Below, one piece after another: positions 31,757-44,049 of a stretch of DNA of 64,000 nucleotides. Position numbers and translations under genes: made by a program. Under the pieces are notes generated by a model that was given only the letters and a program-made list of their open reading frames with translations, was not told the DNA's origin and searched no databases. Origin of the DNA: Citrus sinensis (taxonomy: Eukaryota; Streptophyta; Magnoliopsida; Sapindales; Rutaceae); the NCBI RefSeq assembly GCF_022201045.2, contig NC_068562.1, forward strand, positions 27,114,501 to 27,178,500, read 5' to 3'. Position 1 is the first letter of the stretch. Every line of letters starts with the position of its first letter.

Positions 31757-34168
31757 CTACTTCCCAACAATCAGCGTAGCTCTTCCTTGGTCATTATTGA
31801 TTTGGAACTGCTTTCCCAGGCCAAAATGAGACATCAACAGCCAAACGAAAGTAATAAGCTCTCCGCCTTTACTAAGTTGTTGGGCATGCGACCTTGCATC
31901 ACAGTGACTTGCTGCGTATGACGACAATTCCACCCACATTTTGCTTATTAGCTTCCACTTGGACTTCTGGTCTAATTTCTTTAGCTGCTTGGCCAACATA
32001 GTTGCCTCAAACAGTAAGGATTTGCTTCTATCTCCCTTCACCTCAGCAGGTTCAGCAAACGTATTCACGCTTAGAATTTCATCGCAGGCATCCTTGATAT
32101 TCTTATCCGATGTTACATTTTTACTTTTAAAGAATCTCTTCGCCTCGGCACATGTATCTCGAAATCTTATTTTCCCAATACCTGCCACAGCAGACATCAG
32201 ACCAGACTGAGTAATCAGAAGATACAGCATGTAATCTGAGAGAAGCCGGCTGAATTCTTTGTCATTGTCGACAGCTTCATCTGTGTTGTATAGGAGCTCG
32301 GTAGCAATGTGCCAAAGCAGGAGGCTTTTATCAAAAGCATTCTCAGCAATATAAGGCTTTAAGTCGTTGCGCACACTTTTGAAATTCTCGTTGCAGACAT
32401 TTTCTGAATCCGCTTCAAAAATCCAATCACCTCTTGTTAAAGATATCCTCCTGGCAGTCACTGTGTCAATCTCGTATACTGATTTCTTTTTCAGCTCATC
32501 AAATATAAAACTCCACAGACCTAGACTGAGTGGCTCATGGGACACATATAATATCTCATTCACAAAATCAATTATGCCTAAGCTGTTAATGAACCTGTTA
32601 CTTTTCAAGCGTAAGCAATAAATGATTTTATCAATGCCAAAAACAGGAATGACTTTACGATTGGGCAAGCAATGAATGACTTGGTTCAATTTAGAGACAA
32701 AAAAGTTAATTACTTTTCTGCGGATTGGACCCAGAAAAGTAATGACTTTACGAATGTGCAAAAAACCAACAATCTTGCCTGCGGTCGAAATGAATGTATC
32801 GGCGTAATGAATAAATTTCTCAATGACAAGATGCAAATAACTCTTGACTTTGTGGACTCTGGTTGGACGGCCCTTCCGGCAATATCTTATCAAATTTTGT
32901 CCGGAGAAAGATCCAGACCATCTCCGGAGCAGGAAATGTGTTGCCAACACCTTCCAATCCGGCTTATGCGGACATGCACGCCACCTTGGTCGCTTGAGAG
33001 CGAAAAACCAGCCGAGGGCAGTAGCCATGCCGGGTTTTTTTCTTCCAGATGATTTTGATTCATGCTCAGTCTTCTTGAGGGCTGCAAAGGTCCTATCAGA
33101 GAAAACAAGCATGAAAAGCGCTATTGTATCGAGGCAAATGGCACCAAAGATCAAGATGTATGTAACTCTGACATCGAAGTTGTCAAAACCGTGCTTCTCA
33201 ACATTGAGATGGAAAAATGAAAGAGCTACCACCACTGAACCAAAGGATAAGAATCGCATAATATATCCTGCCGCAGAACGTATGACCTCCACCTTGGTAT
33301 AGAAAGTCTCATAGAATAAGTTGAGTTCAACCTCAATTATTCTGTAGGCTTCCTCTGGTTTTCGACCATAAAAGAAATGACGGCTCTCATCACGCTCACG
33401 AAAGCTGAAGATGATATCGACGAGTAGCCCCTTGAAAATTTTGGAGAAGTAACAAGCACGGTGAACCACATCAAGATCATCGAACTCCACAACTTTTGTT
33501 TGATTATCAGTATCATTAAAGATCGGTTTTCTCGTAGGCTCTGGTAGCATAAAGATCTTTGTAGGAATTTTGGCTTCAATCCACGAAGCATATTCCTCCA
33601 TGATCTTCACATAGTTGAGCCCAGGGTCAGGTTCTTGAAGCATGGAGTCTCGGAACCTGTCCAAGCTTGCAAAATAAAGAGCACATGTTCGCTCAAAATA
33701 CTTGATAAGTCCAGCTGCAAAAGTAAGTATTGTTGGGATAAACAGCTTGTTTCCGGGAAGTGATAGGAGGAAGATATAAACAGCTGCAATTGCCTGAAAT
33801 ACGAACCCAAAAAAGTGCCTGATCCACAGCTCGTTATCCTCGAGAGCAAAAGCAGTTATGGTGTCTGGACCACCGAGGTGCAGCAAAAGAAAGGGAGCCC
33901 AAAATGCTAACAGATCACTTTTCTCAGGCTTGGAAGCTTGATTATCGCGATGGGTGTCCCCGATGAGTCCAACTGCAAAATTGGCTGCCCAGTCGGCTAG
34001 CAAGTAAGCTGACCAGATGAGCATGATCATCAATCTATTCGCCGTAGACTTTCTGAACGGAGCAAAGAGAATCAAGATAGTTTGCAGAAAGAGGCTAAAC
34101 AAGATTATGCCTCGAATATTCCAGTTATCCCATACCCTCTTGACGCTTTCAGGGATAGGATTAACCAT
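31757..34168 (-). CDS. DUF4220/DUF594 plant membrane protein
   Basis: Intronless frame of 803 residues. The N-terminal half is hydrophobic with several membrane segments (about 17-36, 43-68, 88-105, 120-155) and the DUF4220 signature region, including LLAFWAPFLLLHLGGPDTIT and WIRHFFGFVFQ. After a further membrane pair (about 305-360) comes an unusual segment rich in KVI motifs (about 440-535). The C-terminus is a DUF594 domain with KMWVELSSYAASHC and HAQQLSKGGELITFVWLLM. Proteins of this plant-specific family have no established biochemical role; they are often annotated near stress or defence loci. Frame and length look complete. A TATA box lies about 75 bases upstream, and the upstream region is duplicated at 40160-42515. 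Confidence 0.93.
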   Translation of the reverse strand: MVNPIPESVKRVWDNWNIRGIILFSLFLQTILILFAPFRKSTANRLMIMLIWSAYLLADWAANFAVGLIGDTHRDNQASKPEKSDLLAFWAPFLLLHLGGPDTITAFALEDNELWIRHFFGFVFQAIAAVYIFLLSLPGNKLFIPTILTFAAGLIKYFERTCALYFASLDRFRDSMLQEPDPGLNYVKIMEEYASWIEAKIPTKIFMLPEPTRKPIFNDTDNQTKVVEFDDLDVVHRACYFSKIFKGLLVDIIFSFRERDESRHFFYGRKPEEAYRIIEVELNLFYETFYTKVEVIRSAAGYIMRFLSFGSVVVALSFFHLNVEKHGFDNFDVRVTYILIFGAICLDTIALFMLVFSDRTFAALKKTEHESKSSGRKKPGMATALGWFFALKRPRWRACPHKPDWKVLATHFLLRRWSGSFSGQNLIRYCRKGRPTRVHKVKSYLHLVIEKFIHYADTFISTAGKIVGFLHIRKVITFLGPIRRKVINFFVSKLNQVIHCLPNRKVIPVFGIDKIIYCLRLKSNRFINSLGIIDFVNEILYVSHEPLSLGLWSFIFDELKKKSVYEIDTVTARRISLTRGDWIFEADSENVCNENFKSVRNDLKPYIAENAFDKSLLLWHIATELLYNTDEAVDNDKEFSRLLSDYMLYLLITQSGLMSAVAGIGKIRFRDTCAEAKRFFKSKNVTSDKNIKDACDEILSVNTFAEPAEVKGDRSKSLLFEATMLAKQLKKLDQKSKWKLISKMWVELSSYAASHCDARSHAQQLSKGGELITFVWLLMSHFGLGKQFQINNDQGRATLIVGK

Positions 34169-36535
34169 AGTCTCCTTTCCGTTTGATGATCAAAGAAATT
34201 TAGTTTCAAATTGCTATCGAGAGAAAGCAGAAGAATTAATGTTTATAGATGGGCAAATGAACAGTTAAGTCACCGCTTGGAATCTTTTTTTAAATCAGTT
34301 AAATACCGAGTGATTATTAAAGAAAAATCCTATTGATCATCTAGCAATAAACCCCACATCAATCCTATTTAAGCCCCACCTGAACCCACTTCGGCGTAAA
34401 AAATAAAGGGGAAAAGAATTAGCCTACTTGGATTGAGGAGGGATTCGCTAATCGCTAGTATGGAAACTAAGGGCTTCTTATTTTATTTTATTTTATAAAC
34501 TCAATTTTTAGATTATTGTAATTAAATGGTATAAGAGTAAGAGAAAGGTATGTTAGTAATTTATGAAATCAGGGGAATCTATGTGAGCAAACTTTAGAAG
34601 TGTGAGCGTATTTTATCCTAAAATTTATTATTAAAATATAGAAAATAAAAATAAAGGAGACAAAATTTCTATGTAATTTGGAATTTATTGGAGCCATGCC
34701 CAGAAATTGAATAATTCACGAAGCAAAGAAGGTCACAATTTATTGGAGTTAAATAATTTAATAATATCTCTTAAAATTGTCGCCTCCTTGATGAAATCAA
34801 ACTTACTAAGGCCATGTTTGGTATTGAGGTATTGTAACTTTTAATGAAAGAAAATGATGTAACTATAAAATAAAAGTTAATGATATATAGTAAATACAAG
34901 TTCTTAGTAATAATTTTGACAAAATCAGTAAAGATATTATATTTTTTTTATCATACAAGTATAAAATCAAATCAACTTATCTTTTAAGTAACAACAGATA
35001 GTATTTACCAAACAATTTAATGCCGTAATTTTTAAAATATAACTGTCCAACCTCAATTTGAAACGGCACCTAAACTTTTTAGATGAGCACCACTAATCTT
35101 TGATGCTCGCTGCCTCTATCAACTGTGATATATGTAGTTTGCGCCAAAGGCTTTAAGGAGCGGAGTCGGCACCAACTACTCTGCTTTCTACGTGTGGAGT
35201 TTCTCCTTCTATGTCTGGGGAAGGGTTACATGCCAAAATCTAATCTAATAGGAAGCGAAGAGTTGCACGCCAAACTCTGATCGTAGATTCGTAATAGACT
35301 GGGATTCCTGGCTAAAATAGTAGTTTCCAATTCCCTTTTAACTTAGATTTGCTAATGAAGAAATCTTCTTAAATTGCCACTTTTTACTCTTGCTCTATGA
35401 AGTTACTCGCCGAATGCTTATTCTATCTCCTCATTGCCGCCACATTGAAGTTTAAGACACTGATATATGTACAAAACGCTGACTAAAGCCTAACAGCTCT
35501 ATAGAATAATAAAACTTGCTCATTTTATAAGATCATAAATAGTTTGGTTAATATTTAACTTGGTTAATATTTAACTGGGCGGGACAATTCTATATTGTGC
35601 TTTATCTTCCTTCAAAACAGAATAATGATATAAGTGCCAAAAACAGTATAAAAATTAGTATGAAATTTGTAAGAGATCATAAAAAATTTGTCTTGTAGCC
35701 AAAAAAAAAATTATCATATAGTGATGATATATACTAATTCTTGTACTTCTATCGCTATTTTTCAAAACATTATGCTAATGCTATATTGTGGTTTATTATT
35801 AAAAAAGACAAATCAATGACCTAGCATGTATGATGTTATGCATGCCAGCTGATTGTTTTAGTTAAGGCAACTTATTGTTTACTTCGGAAAGTCTTAGTAA
35901 ACGTTTTCAATGAATTTAATGTAATATTTACTAATTGGACAGTTGAGATAAACAATATCATGGCATCCTTTTTTTTTTTTTTAAATAAACGGCGACAAAG
36001 TGAGGAAATTTATTAAAACAAAGAAGAATATACAGAAGAAAAATAAAAGAACAAATAAAAATTAAGGGGCTAAATGGGCCTAATCCTAAACAAAAATAGA
36101 GCTGGAAGCTCCAATAGAAGCCAATCCCTCAAAGAGATTGTAACGCATCGTGAGATGAAGATATCTCATCCACACGTTAGAAATCCTTAATCGCTTTCTT
36201 GATAATAGCTTTTTATTTTTTCTTTCGTTGAGATTTACATTTTATAGTTTGGAATCCATCTTCCACTAAAGATTTACCAAGCATAGATGATGCAGCGTAG
36301 AAGCAATATTAGATGTCCACTTGATGTAGTGAGAAAATAATATTAGATATCGTTCTAATTTAATCCCGAATACACAAAAAAGATAGATCTAAAAGAAAAA
36401 AAAATTAAATTACTGATAAAGATAAATCTGAAAATAAATAATCTAAAATATTATTAATGAAAGGTATTGTAAGTTATCACAATTATAGTAGCTATTAAAT
36501 CCTTATCGTTCTTAAATTAAAAAAAAATCTAAAAT
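34169..36535. repeat. Upstream region of the DUF594 gene, duplicated (copy A)
   Basis: About 2.3 kb that aligns with 40160-42515 in the same orientation, from the ATG context (CCATA.TCTCCTTTCCG) through GGAGCGGAG (35157), the CGGCGACAAAGTGAGG stretch (35989) and AATATTATTAATGAAAG (36447). It contains no supported gene. The homology starts at the start codon of the DUF594 gene, so it is promoter and distal flank. Confidence 0.88.
34242..34247 (-). promoter_or_regulatory. TATA box of the DUF594 gene
   Basis: CTATAAACA on the minus strand, 74-79 bases upstream of the ATG. In the duplicated copy the equivalent site (near 40238-40250) reads GTGTAATGAT on the plus strand, so the TATA core is lost there. 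Confidence 0.58.
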
Positions 36536-36749
36536 CTTAATTAAACTAAAATTATAAATAGAAATCAAATAAACTTAAAAAAACAAATCCTAATAAAATA
36601 ATAAACATAAAATTGACTAAAAATATAAAATTCCTAGTCTATTCTATCATATATGCTTCATACACTTATTTTTTCCTCTTTGAAAAAAAAAAAGGTCCTC
36701 GAGTTTTGCTTAAAGCAAAAGAGTATTTAGAGTATAAATCTTGTAGTTA

Positions 36750-37110
36750 AGGGTGGATGCAGTATGTGACCAGTGGGGGCTGTAGCCCCCGCTGACTAAA
36801 AAAGAAATTCTAAGAATAAAAGAAAAAATATTTAAGATTTCTAATTAACCCCCATTAAATTTATTAAAATTGATCCTATAAATTTATAAACTCACAAAAT
36901 TTAAACTTAACTTTTAGAATTATAAAAGACTACACTATAATTAAAAATAATGATAGGATCACCACAAACATTTTTCTATTCTTGAAAATACGTTGAGAAC
37001 AATTATAAATGTATTAACAAATATTTTATACATTCCAAGTTTTATTTTAAAATTTTACTATTTTATAATTTAGCCCCCGGTAAACTATTTTTCTAGATCC
37101 GCCACTGTTA
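36750..37110. mobile_element. Possible hAT-type MITE
   Basis: Ends GGGTGGATGCAG and complementary GATCCGCCAC are imperfect inverted repeats, with GTGGGGGCTGTAGCCCCC near the left and GCCCCC near the right end. This pattern is familiar from plant MITEs, but no clean 8-bp target duplication can be read. No coding capacity. Confidence 0.42.
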
Positions 37111-37778
37111 TTGTAAAGGAGTAAATAACCTTGCAATTGGAACACTCAGCTCTTTGCATCAATTTTTCTTGAAACTCAAAAGTACTAAAATTTCAATTGC
37201 TTCTTGTTCTTAGTTAGGGTTCTCCGTGGAAACTGCTTCTTGTATGAATAACAAATGGCAATGGCTATGTCGGAGATGATTTACCATGGAACACTCCTTC
37301 ATAACCACACGATCATAGTGAGAAATAGTAAAAAAAACACGTTATAATTTTGATCATGTTGTCATAAAGTGTTTAGTAAACACTAGTTGCTGTAACTTGT
37401 AAGCTATATTTATATGATTTTCACTTGTATAATAAAAAATCTATTATATCTTTAATAACTTTGTCAAAATTATTATTTAAAATTTATATTTACTACATAT
37501 TATTAACTTTTATTTGATAGTTACAATTTTTTTTCCACAATAACTGTAATTTAAAAGGTACAATACATCAATTCCAAATAAAACTGGAGTTTTCTATGAT
37601 AAAGTATCTCCACCGTAGTCAGGTCCACAACAAAACTACCAAATTCTATTGGACTCTATCCATTCTTTGCTCAACTCGAACTCTAAAGTCTATCTTCTTA
37701 GTAAGACTTTCTTCAATAATAACTTTAACTTTATTATCTTTGATGTAAATAGGAACAGTCATATCAATTATATCTTAA
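37111..37778. other. Intergenic, nothing recognised
   Basis: AT-rich sequence without a supported feature. Confidence 0.55.
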
Positions 37779-38855
37779 CTAGGAAATAGAACCGCGCTTC
37801 ACGCGGCTTTGAAAAAATAATTTAGTATTATCATTTTTTTTTATTTTACACTTGATGAAACTGATAAAAAATATGAATTGATTTTTTTTAAGATGAGGTA
37901 GCGTTATAAAATTAATGTTATTTATGAAAGTTAATTATTTGTTTGTTAACTTTAAATATATATATTAATGTGTATAGTTAAGTGTACAAACCTTATACTT
38001 TTTGTAGTTGTTGATAAGTTCTAAATTATATTCAACTTGCTAATCTTTTAGAACTTTTATATCTCTTTTTTTCCAACCAGCTCCAACGATCTCAATATCA
38101 CCCACACCACATAAACTTCTGACAACATCAGTAATATTATGGAAAAATAACATAAATATGTTAAAGCATAAGGATCAATAATTTCTAATATACATTTAAA
38201 GATTAACAAACATTAATAATTAAAAAAATACCTCAGAGGATTGTGTTATCATTCACACGTATATAAACCAATAAAAGTTAGGAATGTTGAATGCAGTAGA
38301 AGTATCCAATGCGGTTGTCCGAAATCGGGTGGTTTAAACAAAAAAAAAAGAAGCTATTAGCCAGCAACACAAATAAAGAAGCAATGCAAGATAAAGAATA
38401 AAATGAGAGAATATATTATAGAGTGATTTTATTCATTCCAATTGTGTGTGTACAAAACAAAAAGATGAGCTCTCCTTTTATAGTTACATAATCACTTCAT
38501 GAAATTAATGAAAAATTATGAATCATAATTCCTTGTGAGATAGTGGGAGTTATAGGGGAGCTAAAGGTTGCTAATGGGAGATAGTGGGGAGACTAAGATA
38601 TATATGTTATGAACATCCACATTTATTTTAATAAATTCATAACACTCACCCTTGTATGTTTATTACAAAGAATGTCTCATTAAAATCTTTACATAATTGT
38701 TATTGTGTAATAAGAATTAAATTAATTATGAGAAGATGAAAAGCCAAATTTAAAAGAAAATTTCTCTATTTATTAGATAATAGATAATATACAAAGATGA
38801 GAAATGGTGATGCCACGTCACCTTCTCAAGTCCCAACTTTATATATATATATAGA
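37779..38855 (-). mobile_element. Non-autonomous Helitron
   Basis: On the minus strand the element starts TCTATATATATATA after a host A, and ends with the GC-rich hairpin GCCGCGTGAAGCGCGG, a short spacer and CTAG before a host T. A TC start, a 3' hairpin about ten bases before CTRR, and insertion between A and T are the Helitron signature. At 1077 bp it has no Rep/helicase frame. A short SINE-tail-like piece with an A-run lies inside it (38301-38350). Confidence 0.82.
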
Positions 38856-40159
38856 TTTGTGGAATTTTTAACTTAAATTGGTAAAATCATATCAATTTTA
38901 CCGTTTTCATGAATAATGAGCTTATAATCAATGGGAGTTTCTTGAATATTTTCGATTATATTATTCGGCTCAACGCTCAAATTAATATTGAAAGTTACCA
39001 ATTCATAAGCAATTTTGAGCATGGTCTCAACTATTTTCTTTAATTCGAAGCTCTGGTAATGATTATCGAGATTCTCTCATTGAACTTTTCAATGCCTCAA
39101 TTAAACACTGCATCAATTGCAATGCTTTCTTACAATGCCTTTTGATGATCATTCGAGATGCTTTTTCGTATGAGCTTCGATACTTTCCCTATAAATCTTT
39201 TTTTTTTCAAGAGTCACTAAATTTTTCTTTTTAATGAGCAAAAGAAATAATAAAAAAACAAAAACAAAAGGCTGAAATTGTTGTGTATTAATTATTGTGT
39301 ATTAATTCTTCTTAGAGAAATAATTTAAATTTTTTTATTAAATTAAAATTATAAATATAAGTCAAATAAATTTTAATAAAATATTAAAAATTAATTAACT
39401 CAAAATATAAAATTTCTAATTTATTCTATCCATATCCTTCCTAAGTAAATGGGGGCAACAACTTCATCTCCTACAAGTTGAGGAGATGATACATGCCCTG
39501 CCCTGTGTCTGGAAGTAGTCTGGAACTATGAGAATTGAAGGATTAAAGCATCATTAAAAAATTTTATTAATTTATTTTTTAAATATTTATTTACTTTTTT
39601 ATATAGCAACAAAAAATAAAAAATATTATCGTTCGAAATATTTTTTAAATAAAAATAATTTAATAGTATTTAATTAAAAAATTATGTTTAAAATAATTAA
39701 TGATAATTAAAATAATTTTAATAAAAAATAATAAAATATAAATTAAAAAAAAGTACTCTATAAAATTAAAAAGAGATAAATATTTTTTAAAAAATTTTAA
39801 ATAAAATATCTTTTTAAATTTTAAATACTAATTTAATTTTTTAAATATATAATAAAACCTTATTTTAAAAAAAAATTCAATACTCTTGGGACCTATGGGA
39901 ACTGAAATAAGATTTTCTTGAGTTTTAAATTGATTTCTATCAAAAGAAGGCTCCATAATTGCAGCCACGGTCCCATCCCATGTGCAATTAAATTTTGCTT
40001 TTCTTTCGAGAGTCACGTTGAAGAAATTGAGAAATTTATAAAAATAATCTAAAATTTTTTATAATTTTCACAATTGGCTCTCTAAATTTTTTCCTAAAAA
40101 CATTAGCTAAATACAAGGTTGTTTTCCCCTAAATTATCTTTATTTATAAACCAAAAGGA
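38856..40159. other. Intergenic, very AT-rich
   Basis: No supported gene. 39540-39860 is almost pure A/T. A short frame at 39828-40016 has no recognisable content. Confidence 0.55.
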
Positions 40160-42515
40160 ACCATATTCTCCTTTCCGTTTGAAGATCAAAGAAATTTAGT
40201 TTCTAATTGCTATCGAGAGAAAGCAGAAGAATTAATGTGTAATGATGGGCAAATGAACAGTTAAGTCACCTCTTGGAATCTTTTTTTAAATCAGTTAAAT
40301 ACTGAGTGATTATTAAAGAAAATTCCTACTGACCATCTAGCAATAAACCCCACATCAATCCTATTCAAGCCCCACCTGACTGAATCCACTTAGGCGTAAA
40401 AAATAAGAGGAAAAAAATTAGCCTACTTGGATTGAGGTGGGATTCGCTAATCGCTAGTATGAAAACTAAGGACTTCTTATTTTATAAACTCAATTTTTAG
40501 ATTATTGTAATTAAATGGTATAAGAATAAGAAAAAGGTATGGTAGTAATTTATGAAATCAGGGGAATCTATGTAAGCAAACTTTAGAAGTGTGAGTGTAT
40601 TTTATTTTTAAATTTATTCCTAAAATATAGAAAATAAAAATAAAGGAGATGATTTTTTATGTAATTTGGAATTTATTGGAGCCATGCCCAGAAATTGAAT
40701 AATTCACCAAGCAAAGAAGGTTACAATTTATTGGACTTAAATAATTTAATAATCTTTCTTAAAATTGTAGTTAACTTGAAGAAATCAAACTTACCATGGT
40801 CCTATATGGTATTGAGAAGTTATAACTTTTAAACTACATCTGTTGTAAAAAAAAAAACATTGACTATTAAAAAAAGTTAATGATATGCAGTAAATACAAG
40901 TTTTTAATAATAATTTTAACAAAATTAGTAAAGTATTGTATATTTTTTATCATATAAATATAAAATCAAATAACTTAATTTATAAGTAGCAGCAGTTAAT
41001 GTTTATTGAATATTTTAATACTGTAACTTTTAAAATATAATTGTTCAACCTCAATCTCAAATTGTGCCTAAACTTTTTAAACGAGCACTACTCGTGTTTG
41101 AAGTTCGCTGCCTCTATCAACTGTGATAGATGTAGTTTGCGCCAACGGCTTTAAGGAGCGGAGCTCGGCACCGACTACTCTGCTTTCTACGTGTGGAGTT
41201 TCTCCTTCAGTGTCTGGGGAAGGGTTACATGCCAAAATCTAATCGTAATAGGAAGCGAAGAGTAGCACGCCAAACTCTGGTCGTTATAGACTGGGATTCC
41301 TAGCTAAAATAGTAGTTTTCAATTCCCTTTTAACTTAGATTTGCTAATGAAGAAATCTTCTTAAATTGCCACTCTATACTCTTGCTCTATGAAGTTACAC
41401 CTGAATGCCTGTTCTACCTCCTCATTGCCGCTGCATTGAAGTTTAAGATCACTGATATATGTACAAAACGCTGACTAAACCCTGACAGTATAAAATAATA
41501 AAACTTGCTCATTTTATAAGATCATAAATAGTTTGGTTAATATTTAACTGGGCGGGACAATTCTATGCTGTGCCTTATCTGCCTTCAAAACAGAATAATG
41601 ATATAAGTGCCGAAACGAGTATAAAAATAAGTATAAAATTTATAAGAGATCGTAAAAAAAATTTCTTGTAGTGAAAAAAAAATTATCATTTAGTGAATAT
41701 ATATACTAATTTTTGTACTTCTATCGCTATTGTTCAAAACATCATGCTAATACTATATTGTGGTTTATTATTAAAAACACAAATCAATGACCTAGCATGC
41801 ATGACGTTATCCATGCCAGCTGATTGTTTTAGTTCAGGAAACTTATTGTTTATTTCGAAAGTTATAGTAAACTTTTTCATTGAAGTTACTGTAATATTCA
41901 CTAATTGGACAGTGAGATAAACAATATCATGGCATGGAGATATATATATATATATATAGTGTAAGTAAACGGCGACAAAGTGAGGGAATTAATTTATTAA
42001 AACAAAGAAGAAAATACTGAAGAGAAATAAAAATTAAAGGGTTAAATGAGCCTAATCCTAAACACAAATAGAGCAGGAAGCTCCCAAAGAAGCCAATCCC
42101 TCGAAGAGATTATAACGCATCGTGAGGCGGAACTATCTCATCCACATGTCAGAAATCCTTAATCGCTTTCTTGATAATAGCTTTTTATTTTTTCTTTCAT
42201 TGAGATTTACTTTTTATAATTTGGAATCCATCTTCCATTAAAGATTTATTAAGGATAGATGACCACTTGATGCAGTGAGAAAACGACAATCGATACGTTC
42301 TACCTCACATCTCAAATACGTGAGAAATGATAGCTTTCAAAAAGAGAAAATGTTCAAATTACTGATAAAGATAAATCTGAAAATGAATAATTTAAAATAT
42401 TATTAATGAAAGATATTGTCAGGTATCCCAATAAATTATGAATAACAAACTTATTTATTCTAGTAGTTATTAAATCTTAATCCTTTTCATATAAAAAAAT
42501 AATCTAAGATATTAG
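40160..42515. repeat. Orphan duplicate of the DUF594 upstream region (copy B)
   Basis: Aligns with 34169-36535 in the same orientation but on its gene side (below about 40160) no DUF594 coding sequence follows: after the conserved ATG context the minus-strand frame stops within a few codons. The TATA core has changed. A TA repeat replaces a T-run at the position near 41940. A short open frame at 41693-41920 is not supported as a gene. Confidence 0.87.
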
Positions 42516-43870
42516 ATTGGTTGATACTCTAAAAGGGCTTCAGTGGAATATAGGAAATGGAAAGAGGGTCCGCTTTTGGTTGGATTGTTGGGTTACTAAG
42601 AACAAACCCTTGAGCTCTTATGCGGTGGCTCCTATTTCTGTCGAGAGTTTAATGAATTTAGTCATCGATTTTGTCGATGCCAATGGCAACTGGCGCTGGG
42701 CCTCTTTTGAGCATCTCCTCCCAAATTGCATTATTCTAAGAATCGCAGTTGTTCAACCGCCAATGGAAAGAAAGGGTGATGATAAGTTTTTTGGGGCCAA
42801 TTCTCAACGGGGGGATTTCTCTGTCAAGTCTGCCTATATGGCTGTTATTGAAAATGAAACTGGTATTGAAAATTCTAGGTGGAACATTGCTTGGAAATAG
42901 AAGGGACCGCCTCGTGTGCAGACCTTTATATGGCTTGCACTCCATGATCGATTGAAGACAAAAGTTGAGATTGGACGAAGACACATCCATATTGACTGGA
43001 CCTGTGACCAGTGTGGGGTGGCGTCAGAGACTACTCTTCATGTTCTCCGTGATTGTTTTATGGCAAGAAGATAATGGAACCAACTTCTCCCAAGTGGGTG
43101 GCGACAACCTTTTTTCTCTTCAAATATGAGTGACTGGTTAACTGTTAATTTGCGAAGTAACCAATGCATGGTGAATGGTTTGGAGTGGTCTTATGTGTTT
43201 GGAGTCATGATATGGAGACTATGGTTTTGGCGGAATCAGAACCAGTTTAATAAGATATCAACAGATTCAACCAGCATGGCTCAAGATGTTCTTATGCGTG
43301 CAGATGAGATCACTAGCTCGAACAAGTCTGGTCTAAATGGTCCCGCTTAAAAAGTGAAAAAATGGATTGGGTGGCAACCCCCTGTATGGCCTTGGTGCAA
43401 GCTTAACTCTGATGGGGCATGTAAAGGAAATGGGGGTTCTTTTGCTGGAGGAGTTCTCCGGGACTCCAACGGGAATTGGGTTAGTGGTTTTGCAATGAAT
43501 ATTAGGTATTGTTCGGTCACAGTAGCGGAACTATAGGGGGTTTATCAAGGTTTGGTTATGGCTTGGGACCATGGTGTTCGCTGGCTACTTGTTGAAATCG
43601 ATAATCAGTGCGTTGTTCAAATGCTGAGTAATCTTAAAGAAATGACTAATGAATACTCTCCGTTGGTGTTGTCCATCAAAGAGCTTATAAACAAGAATTG
43701 GCACATTTCTGTGAACCATATTTACAGGGAGGCAAATTATGTTGCTGACTCAATTGTGAATTATGCTTCTGACCTTCCGATTGGCCTTCACAGATTGGAT
43801 AGTCCCCCGGCTTGTGTTACTCATTTTCTTTTGCATGATATGTATGGGGTGGCTCACCCTTTTTACAATT
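42515..43870 (+). mobile_element. LINE remnant with zf-RVT and RNase H regions
   Basis: Plus-strand pieces in order: GNGKRVRFWLDCW, GDFSVKSAY, RVQTFIWLALHDRLKTK, a zinc-binding WTCDQCG...ETTLHVLRDC (zf-RVT), then an RNase H-like domain from KKWIGWQPP (43357) with NSDGACKGNGG, GVLRDSNGNWV, EIDNQC and REANYVAD. Stops at 42898, 43072, 43348 and 43534 break it. The reverse transcriptase core is missing. Same lineage as 25500-26060. It starts exactly where the duplicated block ends. Confidence 0.88.
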
Positions 43871-44049
43871 ATATTCTCTCGTTTCTGATGATGAAGATGA
43901 TTCCAAAACCAACTCTTATACATTGTATTATGGGTTTGTTACTCTTCTTGTTTTCCCACCAAAACCAACTACCTATAACAGCCTCACACACGTGCAAGTA
44001 TTGTGACTCATTAAGTGACTCCAAAATGCTAATGTCGTTTTGAGCTGTA

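Noticed and set aside
32672..33302. Plus-strand frames opposite the DUF594 gene
   Set aside because: Antisense shadows of a well-supported coding frame.
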